The notes: generated by a model not told the origin, from the sequence alone. A stretch of 64,000 bases of DNA from Robiginitalea aestuariiviva (GCF_029537735.1 NZ_JARPUQ010000001.1:1336696-1400695); one strand, 5' to 3'. Counted from the first letter of the stretch, positions 16,496 through 24,237 are shown. Made by a program: numbers and translations.

Positions 16496-17472
16496 TGCCG
16501 GGCGGTTTTTAACAGGGTTTCTTTTTCTTCCAGGCTGCGCTCAAGCGGTAGCTGGGCCAGGCCTATCAGCCTGCGGACCACCTCGGTGCCGGCTACCTGC
16601 AGGGCAGTCTCTTCGCGGTAGGGTAAGGGGTAGGCGCCCAGCGTTTTGCGGGCCAGTTCCGGGTCCATCCCTGACATATAGAGGTGGGCTGCCATAACCC
16701 CCAGGTCAAATTCGGGGAAGCCCATAAAGCTGAATTCGGGGTCTATGATAAATAAGGCATTTCCGGCCTCTACCCAACTGCCCGGATAGAAATCCCCATG
16801 AAGCAGGGTCTGGCCCTGTTCCAGATAGGCATCACCAAGGGCCGCCACCCGAGCCTTGAGTTTTGCATCTTCCCGTAAGGGTGCCGCAAGCCCCTCCAGT
16901 CCGGGTTGGACGGTGTCCAGTGAAAAGCCATTTTCCGGTAAAAAAGGCAGGACAAATATATGCTGGTGGTTCAGGCGCCTTAGCTCCAGGTTGTCCGGGA
17001 AATCTGACGGGGCCGGTGCAGTGTGGATGCCGGCCAGCGCTCCGGCCAGGCTATCCAATAGTATATCTGGCACGTTTCGCGAGGCATAAAGCCGGGTGAG
17101 GTCTTCTGTCTGGCCCAGATCTTCCATGAGCAGGAGGTGCTGGGTTGCATCGTAAGCGGCGATTTTTGGAAAACAGGATAGCCGGGCTATTTGGGAAATG
17201 GCCTGGTAAAACCGATGTTCCACATCAATTCGATTGGCAGGGGCGGGGATGTCCGGATATTTCCGGACATAGGGCCTGGATTGTTTCAGGATCAGGCTTC
17301 GCCAGTTGGTCTGCAGGCGAAGGACCACATTCATGTTGCCCGCTCCAGCAACAGAAACGGATGCTACTTTTTCCCCGGGCAGGATCCATCCGCGTTCCTC
17401 CAGGAGGGCGGTAAAGGTTTCTGGGGCAGTATCCTCGGAGAAGTGTGTCAAAAGGGACTCGGCTTTCTCCAC
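16480..17472 (-). CDS. Aminoglycoside phosphotransferase-fold kinase (methylthioribose kinase-like)
   Basis: A 330-residue APH-type kinase. AGAGNMNVVLRL and LILKQSRPYVRKYP resemble the nucleotide region of methylthioribose kinase; LLHGDFYPGSWV is the catalytic Brenner motif and IIDPEFSFMGFPEFDLG the metal-binding motif. It probably phosphorylates a small sugar or nucleoside such as a 5-substituted ribose. It shares a transcript with the ADP-ribosylglycohydrolase at 15179, so a released ribose derivative is a plausible substrate, although the two would act on opposite sides of the membrane. No other methionine salvage genes are nearby. Confidence 0.8.
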   Translation of the reverse strand: MEKAESLLTHFSEDTAPETFTALLEERGWILPGEKVASVSVAGAGNMNVVLRLQTNWRSLILKQSRPYVRKYPDIPAPANRIDVEHRFYQAISQIARLSCFPKIAAYDATQHLLLMEDLGQTEDLTRLYASRNVPDILLDSLAGALAGIHTAPAPSDFPDNLELRRLNHQHIFVLPFLPENGFSLDTVQPGLEGLAAPLREDAKLKARVAALGDAYLEQGQTLLHGDFYPGSWVEAGNALFIIDPEFSFMGFPEFDLGVMAAHLYMSGMDPELARKTLGAYPLPYREETALQVAGTEVVRRLIGLAQLPLERSLEEKETLLKTARQWIMA

Positions 17473-17595
17473 AAGATACTAAAGTTTCCCCTGGTCCTAA
17501 CCACCGTGCAAACAGGTGGGTGCAAAGCGGTTTCGCTTCAGGGCGTTAGATTTCCTGTGAAGGGCGGGCATGGTCCCGCCCATAACCCCTTCACC

Positions 17596-17766
17596 TTAAT
17601 CAAAGGCAAAACCAGTAGCCAGCCTGAAGACAAAAGCGTACAGGACTATGCCAAACATGGCAAAACTGAACCAGGCAAAAGCCTTAAAGTAATTCCGAAC
17701 CAGGTAGTGCCCCAGGTTGCGGAAAGCCTCCGCATATATTTCCTTGATGAGTAGTGCTGTTTTCAT
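17596..17766 (-). CDS. 56-residue membrane protein, DUF6747-like, copy 2
   Basis: A 56-residue protein, MKTALLIKEIYAEAFRNLGH to ATGFAFD, paralogous to copy 1 at 14618. Differences are conservative (I/A, V/I, R/K, D/E, F/Y, W/F), so both copies look under protein-level selection. One predicted membrane helix (AWFSFAMFGIVLYAFVF). It lies upstream of the kinase-like gene on the same strand with a gap of 123 bases. Function unknown. Confidence 0.75.
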   Translation of the reverse strand: MKTALLIKEIYAEAFRNLGHYLVRNYFKAFAWFSFAMFGIVLYAFVFRLATGFAFD

Positions 17767-18049
17767 GGCGTTTCGTTTTATCGTTCACAGAGGAAACATC
17801 CAGGAGCAGGCCAAAGCGACCCAAAGCGTTATTTTTTCGACTAACGGCTTCCTAAATGGGGTTAAAGACATCTTTTTGCTACCAAAAACTTCAATTTTAT
17901 TGGCTTGATCTTAGTTTCTGGCGCTCAGAAAATTAGAGGGTTTCCGGGCCTTTCCCGCAGGAAATCAGCCTGGATTTTAACACTTTTTTAATAGGGTGAT
18001 CCGGGTCCCATTTGTTTGTAAAGTGAACTCAAATAAAAACCCAAATCTT

Positions 18050-18988
18050 ATGAATACCCAATTTAAAACCTTCGGAATTGTTTTAGTAACGGCTGCCTTA
18101 TTCACTGCGTGCAGCAAAGAGGAAAACGGGCCTCAGGCCAACGGAGAAACCTATGCCACTACTTTTAAAATGACCGATGCCCCTACGGACAATGCCAATG
18201 TGGATGCCGTGATGGTTACGGTGTCTGATGTGCGGGTTAATGGTACTTCCCTGGAAGGCTTTAACAAAACTACCGTAGAACTTTCTGCCCTGGTAAACGG
18301 CAGCACCCAGACTCTGGGGAACCTGGACCTGGCTGCCGGATCCTACTCCAACCTGGAACTGGTACTGGACTACGAAACGGATGCCGCCGGTAACGCTCCC
18401 GGCTGCTACGTACGCCTAACAGACGGGACCAAAGATAAAATTGCCTCTACGGCTAACAGCATCCGCATTAATGATGCCTTTGAGGTATTTGCCGGGGCTG
18501 CCAACGAAGTGGTGCTGGATTTTGACCTGCGCAAGACGGTGGTAGAGGAAAGCCAGGCCACCGGATCGAATTTTGAACTGGTATCTGCTGCCGGGTTGCA
18601 GGCTGCTATCCGGGTGGTCAATACCGAGACCACCGGGATGATCGAGGGTACCATAGACGATTCCCAGAACACCTCCGACAAGATTATTGTTTACGCCTAT
18701 GAGAAGGGCACTTACAATGCAGAAACGGAAGCCCAGGGCTCCGGCGGGGTGCAATTTGCGAATGCCATTACCAGCGCTGCCGCCAGTGGCCTGCAGAACA
18801 GCTTTAGCCTTCACTTCCTGGAGTCCGGCGAATACGAACTGGTGTTTGCCTCCTATTCGGAAGATGCCAATGGCCTGACGTTTAACGGGACCCTGAATGC
18901 CCAGTCTGCCACAGGGGTAAACCTGGCAGCCATTAGCGTAAGTGCAGCCCTGCAGCTCTCCCTGAACGTTTCCGTATCGGCCAATTAA
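18050..18988 (+). CDS. DUF4382 lipoprotein
   Basis: A 312-residue lipoprotein from MNTQFKTFGIVLVTAALFTAC (Cys21); an in-frame ATG at 17996 would bury the signal and is rejected. The N-terminal half matches DUF4382: FKMTDAPTD, VDAVMVTVSDVRVNG, LGNLDLAAGSYSNLELVLDY. The second half, after TTGMIEGTI, looks like a carboxypeptidase-regulatory-type beta-sandwich. Likely a surface protein of unknown role. It is followed by a strong terminator. Confidence 0.85.
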   Translation: MNTQFKTFGIVLVTAALFTACSKEENGPQANGETYATTFKMTDAPTDNANVDAVMVTVSDVRVNGTSLEGFNKTTVELSALVNGSTQTLGNLDLAAGSYSNLELVLDYETDAAGNAPGCYVRLTDGTKDKIASTANSIRINDAFEVFAGAANEVVLDFDLRKTVVEESQATGSNFELVSAAGLQAAIRVVNTETTGMIEGTIDDSQNTSDKIIVYAYEKGTYNAETEAQGSGGVQFANAITSAAASGLQNSFSLHFLESGEYELVFASYSEDANGLTFNGTLNAQSATGVNLAAISVSAALQLSLNVSVSAN

Positions 18989-19010
18989 GCCACCCGGATA
19001 CCCCAAAGAA

Positions 19011-19037
19011 AAGGCCCTGATCCAGGGCCTTTTTTTA
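19011..19037. terminator. Bidirectional terminator
   Basis: Perfect 9-bp stem AAGGCCCTG / CAGGGCCTT with a 3-base loop, followed by a T run; it separates the convergent DUF4382 and metalloprotease genes, whose end it touches. Confidence 0.85.
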
Positions 19038-19844
19038 TTTCCCGCCGTTGGCGGTCAGGTCGGTTTTGCAGGCTGCATCCAGTGGTGGTACTGTTCCCCC
19101 GCTAAGCATGTTCAGGATGCCTTCGCCGGTTTCTGCGGTCCAGTACATCAGGCAGGTATCGGAAGTGCAGTGGCGGCCGTGTTCCACATCCTGGTGATCG
19201 GTTTGCATGGGGGTCCCGGCATTCACCAGGCCCAGCAAATGGCCAAATTCGTGGTTCAGGACGGTGGTCTCCAGCACGGTACGGCTGGGCTCCAGGGGTT
19301 GGTCGCTAAAGGCCTGTATGCTGCTGCCAAAGAGGGCTACGGAAGTGTTCTGGTAAGCAATCCCCAACACGGTGCCGTTGGTTTGGCCGGTATCGTATTC
19401 GGCATCTGCAAAAAGGGCGAAAACAGCCAGCTGCCTGCCGGAGGTAAAGGCTGTACGCTCCCGGGCTTCCAGTTGGCGGATGTCTTCGGCCGTCAGGCGC
19501 TCTTTCCCTGTGCTGCCCAGGGGCAACATGTGCAGGGTAACACCCCCGGGTTTGTTGAGGAGTTCCTGCAGGAAGGCCTGGAGGTTTTCCAGGGTTTGGG
19601 CCTGGGGCGCATAGGCGTCTGTGTAGGCTATCTCAATTAAAATGGAGGAATAGGTGCCGGAGGAAAGCAGGTCTGCGGCAGAGGTGCCCACCTGCCCGTC
19701 GGTGGGGTAGGCGCTTTCAGGATTAGACCCGGTGGGGTTGGAATCGGCGACCAGGTCATTCATGGCGTCTGTGGAACATCCTGGCGTCAGGAGCAGGCCC
19801 ATCAGGCCGCTGGTAACCAAAAAGATTGTTCGCAAAGTCTTCAT
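19035..19844 (-). CDS. Lipoprotein metalloprotease with HExxHxxGxxN and CX4CXM
   Basis: A 269-residue lipoprotein from MKTLRTIFLVTSG, lipid Cys23 (LLLTPGC). The zinc motif is NHEFGHLLGLVN (His198, Glu199, His202, Gly205) with Asn208 where metzincins usually have His or Asp. It is followed by HCTSDTCLMYW: a CX4CXM segment (Cys226, Cys231, Met233) that resembles archaemetzincins, with His225 as a possible third ligand. Relatives in flavobacteria are annotated as membrane metalloproteases. Likely periplasmic or surface peptidase. The start choice rejects 13 upstream residues. Confidence 0.75.
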   Translation of the reverse strand: MKTLRTIFLVTSGLMGLLLTPGCSTDAMNDLVADSNPTGSNPESAYPTDGQVGTSAADLLSSGTYSSILIEIAYTDAYAPQAQTLENLQAFLQELLNKPGGVTLHMLPLGSTGKERLTAEDIRQLEARERTAFTSGRQLAVFALFADAEYDTGQTNGTVLGIAYQNTSVALFGSSIQAFSDQPLEPSRTVLETTVLNHEFGHLLGLVNAGTPMQTDHQDVEHGRHCTSDTCLMYWTAETGEGILNMLSGGTVPPLDAACKTDLTANGGK

Positions 19845-19949
19845 GTTTCGGGGTTTACTATGCATAACGGGTGGAACCGGCAATTATTTTTGGGAACCGG
19901 TAGGGAGCGGATTCGCCCCCAATCCCGCGGCTATCTGTTTTTGAGGGGG

Positions 19950-19979
19950 CAAAGGTAAGCGGGATTTGCAAATTTCAAA
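19950..19979 (-). promoter_or_regulatory. Promoter of the metalloprotease gene
   Basis: On the minus strand TTTG (19976-19979), 18 bases, then TACCTTTG (19950-19957): an exact match to both Bacteroidota boxes with near-ideal spacing. Leader of about 105 bases. Confidence 0.6.
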
Positions 19980-20037
19980 GTATTGGGCATTTGGTCTATC
20001 CTATTATTCCCGCCGAATATATTTACTGAGGGAAGGG

Positions 20038-20068
20038 TTGCAACCGGCAATTTGATTTTATAGCTTTA
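20038..20068 (+). promoter_or_regulatory. Possible promoter of small lipoprotein gene
   Basis: TTG (20038-20040), 20 bases, TAGCTTTA (20061-20068); one mismatch in the -7 box. Start codon 58 bases downstream. Confidence 0.4.
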
Positions 20069-20126
20069 GGGGACAGGATTCTCCTGCTGCCGGGGGACTC
20101 AAGCCAATCATTAAATACACCCTAAG

Positions 20127-20351
20127 ATGAAGAAATTCAAAAATATCCTTGCCGTTGGTTTTGCTATGATCATGCTTACAGGTTGCGCCACGCTCTTCGG
20201 GGGGCCGGTTACCCAGTCCCAAAAAAGAAAGCCAGGACCTGGCGAGCCCCAAAGGGAAGTACGTGTAGTGGCCATGATAGCGGATATCGTTTTGTTTTGC
20301 CCCGCTCTCATTGTGGATTTTGCCACTGGGGCCATTTACAAACCAAAGTAA
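20127..20351 (+). CDS. Small lipoprotein, 74 residues
   Basis: MKKFKNILAVGFAMIMLTGCATLFGG carries a clear lipobox with Cys20. The linker is rich in Lys, Pro and Gln; a second hydrophobic stretch (VVAMIADIVLFCPALIVDFATG) precedes the end YKPK. The form recalls YceK/YidQ-type small lipoproteins, but I cannot assign a function. Single gene with its own promoter-like sequence. Confidence 0.65.
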   Translation: MKKFKNILAVGFAMIMLTGCATLFGGPVTQSQKRKPGPGEPQREVRVVAMIADIVLFCPALIVDFATGAIYKPK

Positions 20352-20436
20352 TTAGGTTATAAGGAAGACATTCTGAGTCCTGGTTCGGGTAATTGGAAAG
20401 GACATTTACCCTTCCGGGTTGCAGCGGTCCGGGAAT

Positions 20437-22668
20437 TTACTTTCCGGCTTCTCTTGCTTTCCTGGCAATGGCTTCAAATACGGCTTTGCCTTTTTCCAAA
20501 AGGCCCAGGACTTCCTGTTTTTGTTCCTCCGTATCGTAGAGCCCCTTATTGCGCACCCAGCTTTCCAGCGTTTCGGTGATTTCAATAAAACGCAGGGCCG
20601 GTCCGGACATGCCTGCGGGCCTGCCTTTAAAGGATATGAACACCGGGTTGGAGTGGGCGCCCGAAGTGCGTATGGCCAGCCATCCGGAATCTTCAACGGT
20701 CAGCGGCATGTCCAGGTTTTGACCCGTGTGGATCACCTTCCCGTTAAAAATCACTTCCACCGGCAGGTCGCCTTCCGGGGACATGGCCTGTGCCTTAACC
20801 CGGAGTACGGTCTTTTTCCCTCTCGCAGGAATTTCAGACCCCGCCAATTGGCCGTTCACCTCAAAAAACAACATGGGCCCTTTGGTGATGAAACTGCGCC
20901 CGGCTTGCAGTCCTTCCCGCCAGTTTTCCAGGGAAAAAGGTTTTCCCTGCAGGTTCACATATACCCGGGGCGTATCCTTGATGTCCCAGTCCGGGCCTGC
21001 CGTGGCCATGACGCGAAAACCGCAATTCAGCAGGTCGTACCACACCTGTTGCTGCCCGCCGTTACCGTAGATTTCTGCCAGTTGAATTTTGCCCAGGGCC
21101 ACATCTACCGGCATCTCGAACCCGGTGGAGGGCCAGGGGGTTTTAACCGTTTCGCCTTTGGTGATATAATTCCCGAAGTGGGCGCCAATGGTGGTCCCCC
21201 CCTGTTCCAGTGCCTCTTCCAGTACCAGTGCATTGGGCGGGTAGTCCGGGCCGCCCAGCTCTCCCAGCGCCCCGGAGCTGATGGGCTGCATCAGGTAATC
21301 CAGCCCCAGGAAAATCAAATGTCCGTAAGGGTTGCTCCGGTATTCCTGGTCGTAAGACACCAGGTGCTCTGGGGTACTGAAGGCTTTCCGCAGCCCCATG
21401 GGATATTCGTTGGCGTAAATGGCATGGGTGTCCCATTCCCCCTTCAGGGTTAAAATAAAGGAGGCATGCAGGTCTTCGCCCTGGGTAATCAACGGCCAGA
21501 AGCGGGAAAACATCGTAGGGATGCCGCCGTCGGTGGTATGGATATGGGTCTGCCCGGAATACCATCCCAGTGAGGGCATGTTGATCCAGCGTTCCAGCCG
21601 GGCATTTACGATTCCGTTTTCCGGGATGTCTATCTTGAGGGGTTTGTACTCAAAGCCGTGGTATATGGTTGCCGTTTTGCCCTTTGGGGCTACCCCAAGG
21701 CGGGCCTGGTCCTGCACGTAGAAATAAGGCCCCGGTTGAAAACCCCATAGCGTAGTCTGCCACCCTTTGGTACGGTTTACTGCATAGGCCGGCCCTTTTA
21801 AGGGGTTCCAGTAGCGGCGGCCCAGGCTGTCCCGAACCTCCACTCGTGCGGCCAGGTTTTTCCCGCTATGGGCATCCCGGATGTGAAACTGTATGGCTTG
21901 TTCAAATTCGGGGAGGAGGTCGTTTTCCAGGTGGTCGTAAGCCGACAGGGAAACCGGTTCAATGGTTTTGCCGGGAAACACGCGTACGGGGGCAGCGGTC
22001 ATGGGGAGTGCCTGTAACCCAAGATGTGCACGGGCTTCCATCCCGCTTTCGGTTTGTGCCAGGAGATGGGCCTCTGAAAGCCCCTCCCGCAAGGGGTGCA
22101 ACACCACAAAGGTGTAGCGGAAAGCATCCGGGTTTAGGGGCACGTCCTTTTTCCAAAACAGGATATCGTCGCTGTAGGTAGAAGAAAGGCGGATGGTTTG
22201 GGGGGCGGATGAAGCATTGGTGATTTTGACCAGCACCACCCGGGAATGTGCTACCTCTACCTTAAAAAGGGGATCTTCCCAAAGGACCTGCAGTTGCTTC
22301 CCGGCCACCTGTAACCGAAGTACCGGCTGTTCCTGCTCCAGCTTTGTAAAGTAGGCCCTGCAGGCGGCCAGCAGGTCCTTTTGCAGGGCGCGGGCCACCC
22401 GGACTTGTTCCAGTACCTCCCCGGAATCCGAAGGCAGGTTTTCGGCATCGGTCAATTCCCGGATCTTCCAGGACGCCTCCCGCAGTTCCTGCCATTTCCC
22501 GAAGAGGGCCACGGCTTGCGGGTCCGTATGCCGCATGAGTTGTATGGCCATCAGGTAGTCGTTGATCTCTTCCAGGTGGGGATCGGTATGGCCCTTATGG
22601 GCAAAAAGGCTCAGGCAGCACAAAAGGGCTGCACAGTTAAGAAGGGTTTTGATCAGGACGTGTTTCAT
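20437..22668 (-). CDS. Secreted CehA/McbA-type metallohydrolase
   Basis: A 743-residue exported protein starting MKHVLIKTLLNCAALLCC (signal peptide ending near LFA). The frame is open to 22851, but a -7-like box at 22740 lies inside that extension, so the later start is preferred. After an N-terminal beta-rich half comes a PHP-like hydrolase domain with YSGQTHIHTTDGG (metal-binding His pair), THAIYANEY, GAHFGNYITKG and AGPDWDIKDTPR. CehA/McbA relatives include carbamate hydrolases, but most family members have unknown substrates. Likely periplasmic. Confidence 0.78.
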   Translation of the reverse strand: MKHVLIKTLLNCAALLCCLSLFAHKGHTDPHLEEINDYLMAIQLMRHTDPQAVALFGKWQELREASWKIRELTDAENLPSDSGEVLEQVRVARALQKDLLAACRAYFTKLEQEQPVLRLQVAGKQLQVLWEDPLFKVEVAHSRVVLVKITNASSAPQTIRLSSTYSDDILFWKKDVPLNPDAFRYTFVVLHPLREGLSEAHLLAQTESGMEARAHLGLQALPMTAAPVRVFPGKTIEPVSLSAYDHLENDLLPEFEQAIQFHIRDAHSGKNLAARVEVRDSLGRRYWNPLKGPAYAVNRTKGWQTTLWGFQPGPYFYVQDQARLGVAPKGKTATIYHGFEYKPLKIDIPENGIVNARLERWINMPSLGWYSGQTHIHTTDGGIPTMFSRFWPLITQGEDLHASFILTLKGEWDTHAIYANEYPMGLRKAFSTPEHLVSYDQEYRSNPYGHLIFLGLDYLMQPISSGALGELGGPDYPPNALVLEEALEQGGTTIGAHFGNYITKGETVKTPWPSTGFEMPVDVALGKIQLAEIYGNGGQQQVWYDLLNCGFRVMATAGPDWDIKDTPRVYVNLQGKPFSLENWREGLQAGRSFITKGPMLFFEVNGQLAGSEIPARGKKTVLRVKAQAMSPEGDLPVEVIFNGKVIHTGQNLDMPLTVEDSGWLAIRTSGAHSNPVFISFKGRPAGMSGPALRFIEITETLESWVRNKGLYDTEEQKQEVLGLLEKGKAVFEAIARKAREAGK

Positions 22669-22739
22669 GGATGGGGGTTGTTGGCTGCCCGGGTATTCCA
22701 TGGGGGTAGGTTGGCGGAACCGTCCGGGCAGGGATTCCT

Positions 22740-22747
22740 TAAAGATA
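22740..22747 (-). promoter_or_regulatory. Possible -7 box for CehA/McbA gene
   Basis: TATCTTTA on the minus strand, one mismatch to TAnnTTTG, 71 bases before the ATG at 22668. It helps to reject the long N-terminal extension of this gene. Confidence 0.3.
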
Positions 22748-22789
22748 GGGCAAAGTGGGCTTAGGATGTGTTGGAATGCCGGCCATTGA

Positions 22790-23467
22790 TCATTCCTGAT
22801 GGGTAGGCCTGTAGGGTGTAAGGGAATATCCAGTAGCTCTGAACTCCTCAAGGGATTTCTTCAGTTTTTCACTGATTACGTAAGACCAATCCACATCTCT
22901 TATTTGGTAAAAATCATATTCGGGAAACGTCTTTTTAAATACAATTTTCTTGGGATGAAGTTTTCGTCCAAATGCCAACCCATCTTTTAATTTCAATAGT
23001 TGCTGCCTGGATTCAACAGGAATCTCTTCCTTGGTTTGTGCAATTTCAGATAACCTTACCATATCTGATAATCTATAAATAAAGCAGGAGCTTTTTGTAG
23101 TATCAAGGTGATCCCAGAAGTCATCGACAATAATGTGGAAAATATAGTAGGAGAGCGGTTTCTTCTTGTGCCACACTTCGATGGGATAAAATCGGTGTGG
23201 CGGTAATTTGTGTTGGCTCAGGATTACCTTTAAATCTTCATCTACAATATGCTCAAAGTTGGTTCCAACCGAATGGATGAAATTTGTTGGATTGGCCCGA
23301 TCATCTATGTCTATCTGATAATAAATGGGCGTGTCTGCGAAATGATGAATATTTAATTTATGAATCGAATTCGGTAAAGCCATATTGTATCCCGCATGGA
23401 AATTTGTTTGCGGGTAAAAACCAATTTCTTTAAGCTCCGTAGAATTCAAAATAGCAAAATACTTCAC
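22790..23467 (-). CDS. Orphan Imm11 (DUF1629)-like immunity protein
   Basis: A 225-residue soluble protein. It resembles the Imm11/DUF1629 family through its overall plan and the ending VISEKLKKSLEEFRATGYSLTPY, where relatives have the pattern S..L...L.E....G..F.P. Such proteins guard against polymorphic toxins. No toxin gene lies beside it. Base use differs sharply from the neighbours: 23 of 60 bases are G or C in 22921-22980, against 39 of 60 in 22381-22440 (hand counts). Probably acquired by transfer. It lies on the 3' side of tRNA-Phe. Family call is moderate. Confidence 0.6.
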   Translation of the reverse strand: MKYFAILNSTELKEIGFYPQTNFHAGYNMALPNSIHKLNIHHFADTPIYYQIDIDDRANPTNFIHSVGTNFEHIVDEDLKVILSQHKLPPHRFYPIEVWHKKKPLSYYIFHIIVDDFWDHLDTTKSSCFIYRLSDMVRLSEIAQTKEEIPVESRQQLLKLKDGLAFGRKLHPKKIVFKKTFPEYDFYQIRDVDWSYVISEKLKKSLEEFRATGYSLTPYRPTHQE

Positions 23468-23600
23468 CGAGAATCATTTATGAACCTAAAATAATACGGT
23501 TCGGACAAAAAAGTGCCTTCCTATTTCGCGAGGATAAGGAGATTGCCTGAAACCCTGTTTCCAGATACTTTTGAGGGTTCTTAATAGTGTCTTTTGAATT

Positions 23601-23671
23601 CCAGGAGATACCCTGAAGTGTGCCCCGCACTACTTCAGGGGTCCCCCGCCTGAAAATGCCAAAACCCTGCC
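23601..23671. repeat. Direct repeat copy A1 with internal hairpin
   Basis: A 71-base unit beginning CCAGGAGATACCCTGAAGTG and ending CCAAAACCCTGCC. It contains a hairpin with arms CCCTGAAGT (23611-23619) and ACTTCAGGG (23632-23640) and an inner GTGC/GCAC stem. A second copy starts at 23708. Confidence 0.85.
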
Positions 23672-23707
23672 ATCGCTTTCAGGAGATGGTTTTCAACTTT
23701 TTTACCT

Positions 23708-23787
23708 CCAGGAGATACCCTGAAGTGTGCTCCGCACTACTTAAGGGTGTTCCTTTGGTCCCCCGCCTGAAAATGCCAAAACCCTGC
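23708..23787. repeat. Direct repeat copy A2
   Basis: Second copy of the A1 unit, same ends, with a 10-base insertion (TGTTCCTTTG) after the hairpin and changes in its loop and one arm (ACTTAAGGG). It is preceded by ACCT, so that ACCTCCAGGA at 23704-23713 equals the 3' end of the tRNA-Phe gene. Confidence 0.85.
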
Positions 23788-23814
23788 CTCCGCCGCCGGC
23801 GGAGGCGGTTTTTT
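23786..23814 (+). terminator. Plus-strand terminator-like hairpin
   Basis: Arms GCCTCCGCC and GGCGGAGGC with a 3-base loop, followed by GGTTTTTTG. It faces the tRNA terminator across a shared inverted repeat. No gene upstream on the plus strand clearly needs it. Confidence 0.55.
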
Positions 23815-23863
23815 GTTTCCCGCGTCCTTACGAAAGCAAGCTTTCGACGTCCGCAGAAAACAA

Positions 23864-23891
23864 AAAACCCGCTCCTGTTGGAGCGGGTTTT
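23864..23891 (-). terminator. Terminator of tRNA-Phe
   Basis: Perfect 12-bp stem AAAACCCGCTCC / GGAGCGGGTTTT with a 4-base loop; on the minus strand it ends in a T-rich run (GGGTTTTTTGTTTTC). It lies 11 bases past the tRNA 3' end. Confidence 0.8.
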
Positions 23892-23902
23892 GGCGCTTTA
23901 AG

Positions 23903-23975
<73 letters not shown>

Positions 23976-24031
23976 AGAGTATATGTCATAACATCCGGGT
24001 TTTTAACGTTTGAAAGACCAGGGACACAAGC

Positions 24032-24047
24032 CCCGATAGTGATCGGG
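24032..24047. repeat. 16-bp palindromic element P1
   Basis: CCCGATAGTGATCGGG: near-perfect inverted repeat, placed at the anticodon loop position of the broken tRNA-Phe copy. Confidence 0.85.
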
Positions 24048-24066
24048 ATTCAGTCCGTTGCTCTAC

Positions 24067-24086
24067 CTCCCGATAGCTATCGGGAG
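24067..24086. repeat. 20-bp palindromic element P2
   Basis: CTCCCGATAGCTATCGGGAG: perfect palindrome at the D-loop position of the broken tRNA-Phe copy. Its 16-base core matches P1 except at two central bases. Confidence 0.88.
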
Positions 24087-24237
24087 CGCTAAGGTACCAG
24101 GATGTCAAACCGTTCGGGAAGTCCTTGAGACCGCGCATTCCGAACAGGCGGGTGCAAATATAATTTCTAATTTAAGAAGAACCAACAAAATCCTGAAAAA
24201 AGCGGGAGGTCTGCCCAAAATGGCCGATCTTTAGGGT

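Larger units (their letters stand above)
24017..24099 (-). pseudogene. Broken tRNA-Phe copy with two inserted palindromes
   Basis: Segments identical to tRNA-Phe (TGGTACCTTAGC, GGTAGAGCAACGGACTGAA, TGTGTCCCTGGT on the minus strand) are interrupted by CTCCCGATAGCTATCGGGAG at the D loop and by CCCGATCACTATCGGG in the anticodon loop. The 3' acceptor arm is missing. It cannot fold into a working tRNA. Confidence 0.85.

Noticed and set aside
23601-23787. CRISPR array
   Set aside because: Only two units of 71 and 80 bases, unequal and with internal hairpins; no regular spacers and no cas genes.
24017-24099. Second functional tRNA-Phe
   Set aside because: D and anticodon loops are disrupted by palindromes and the 3' acceptor arm is missing.
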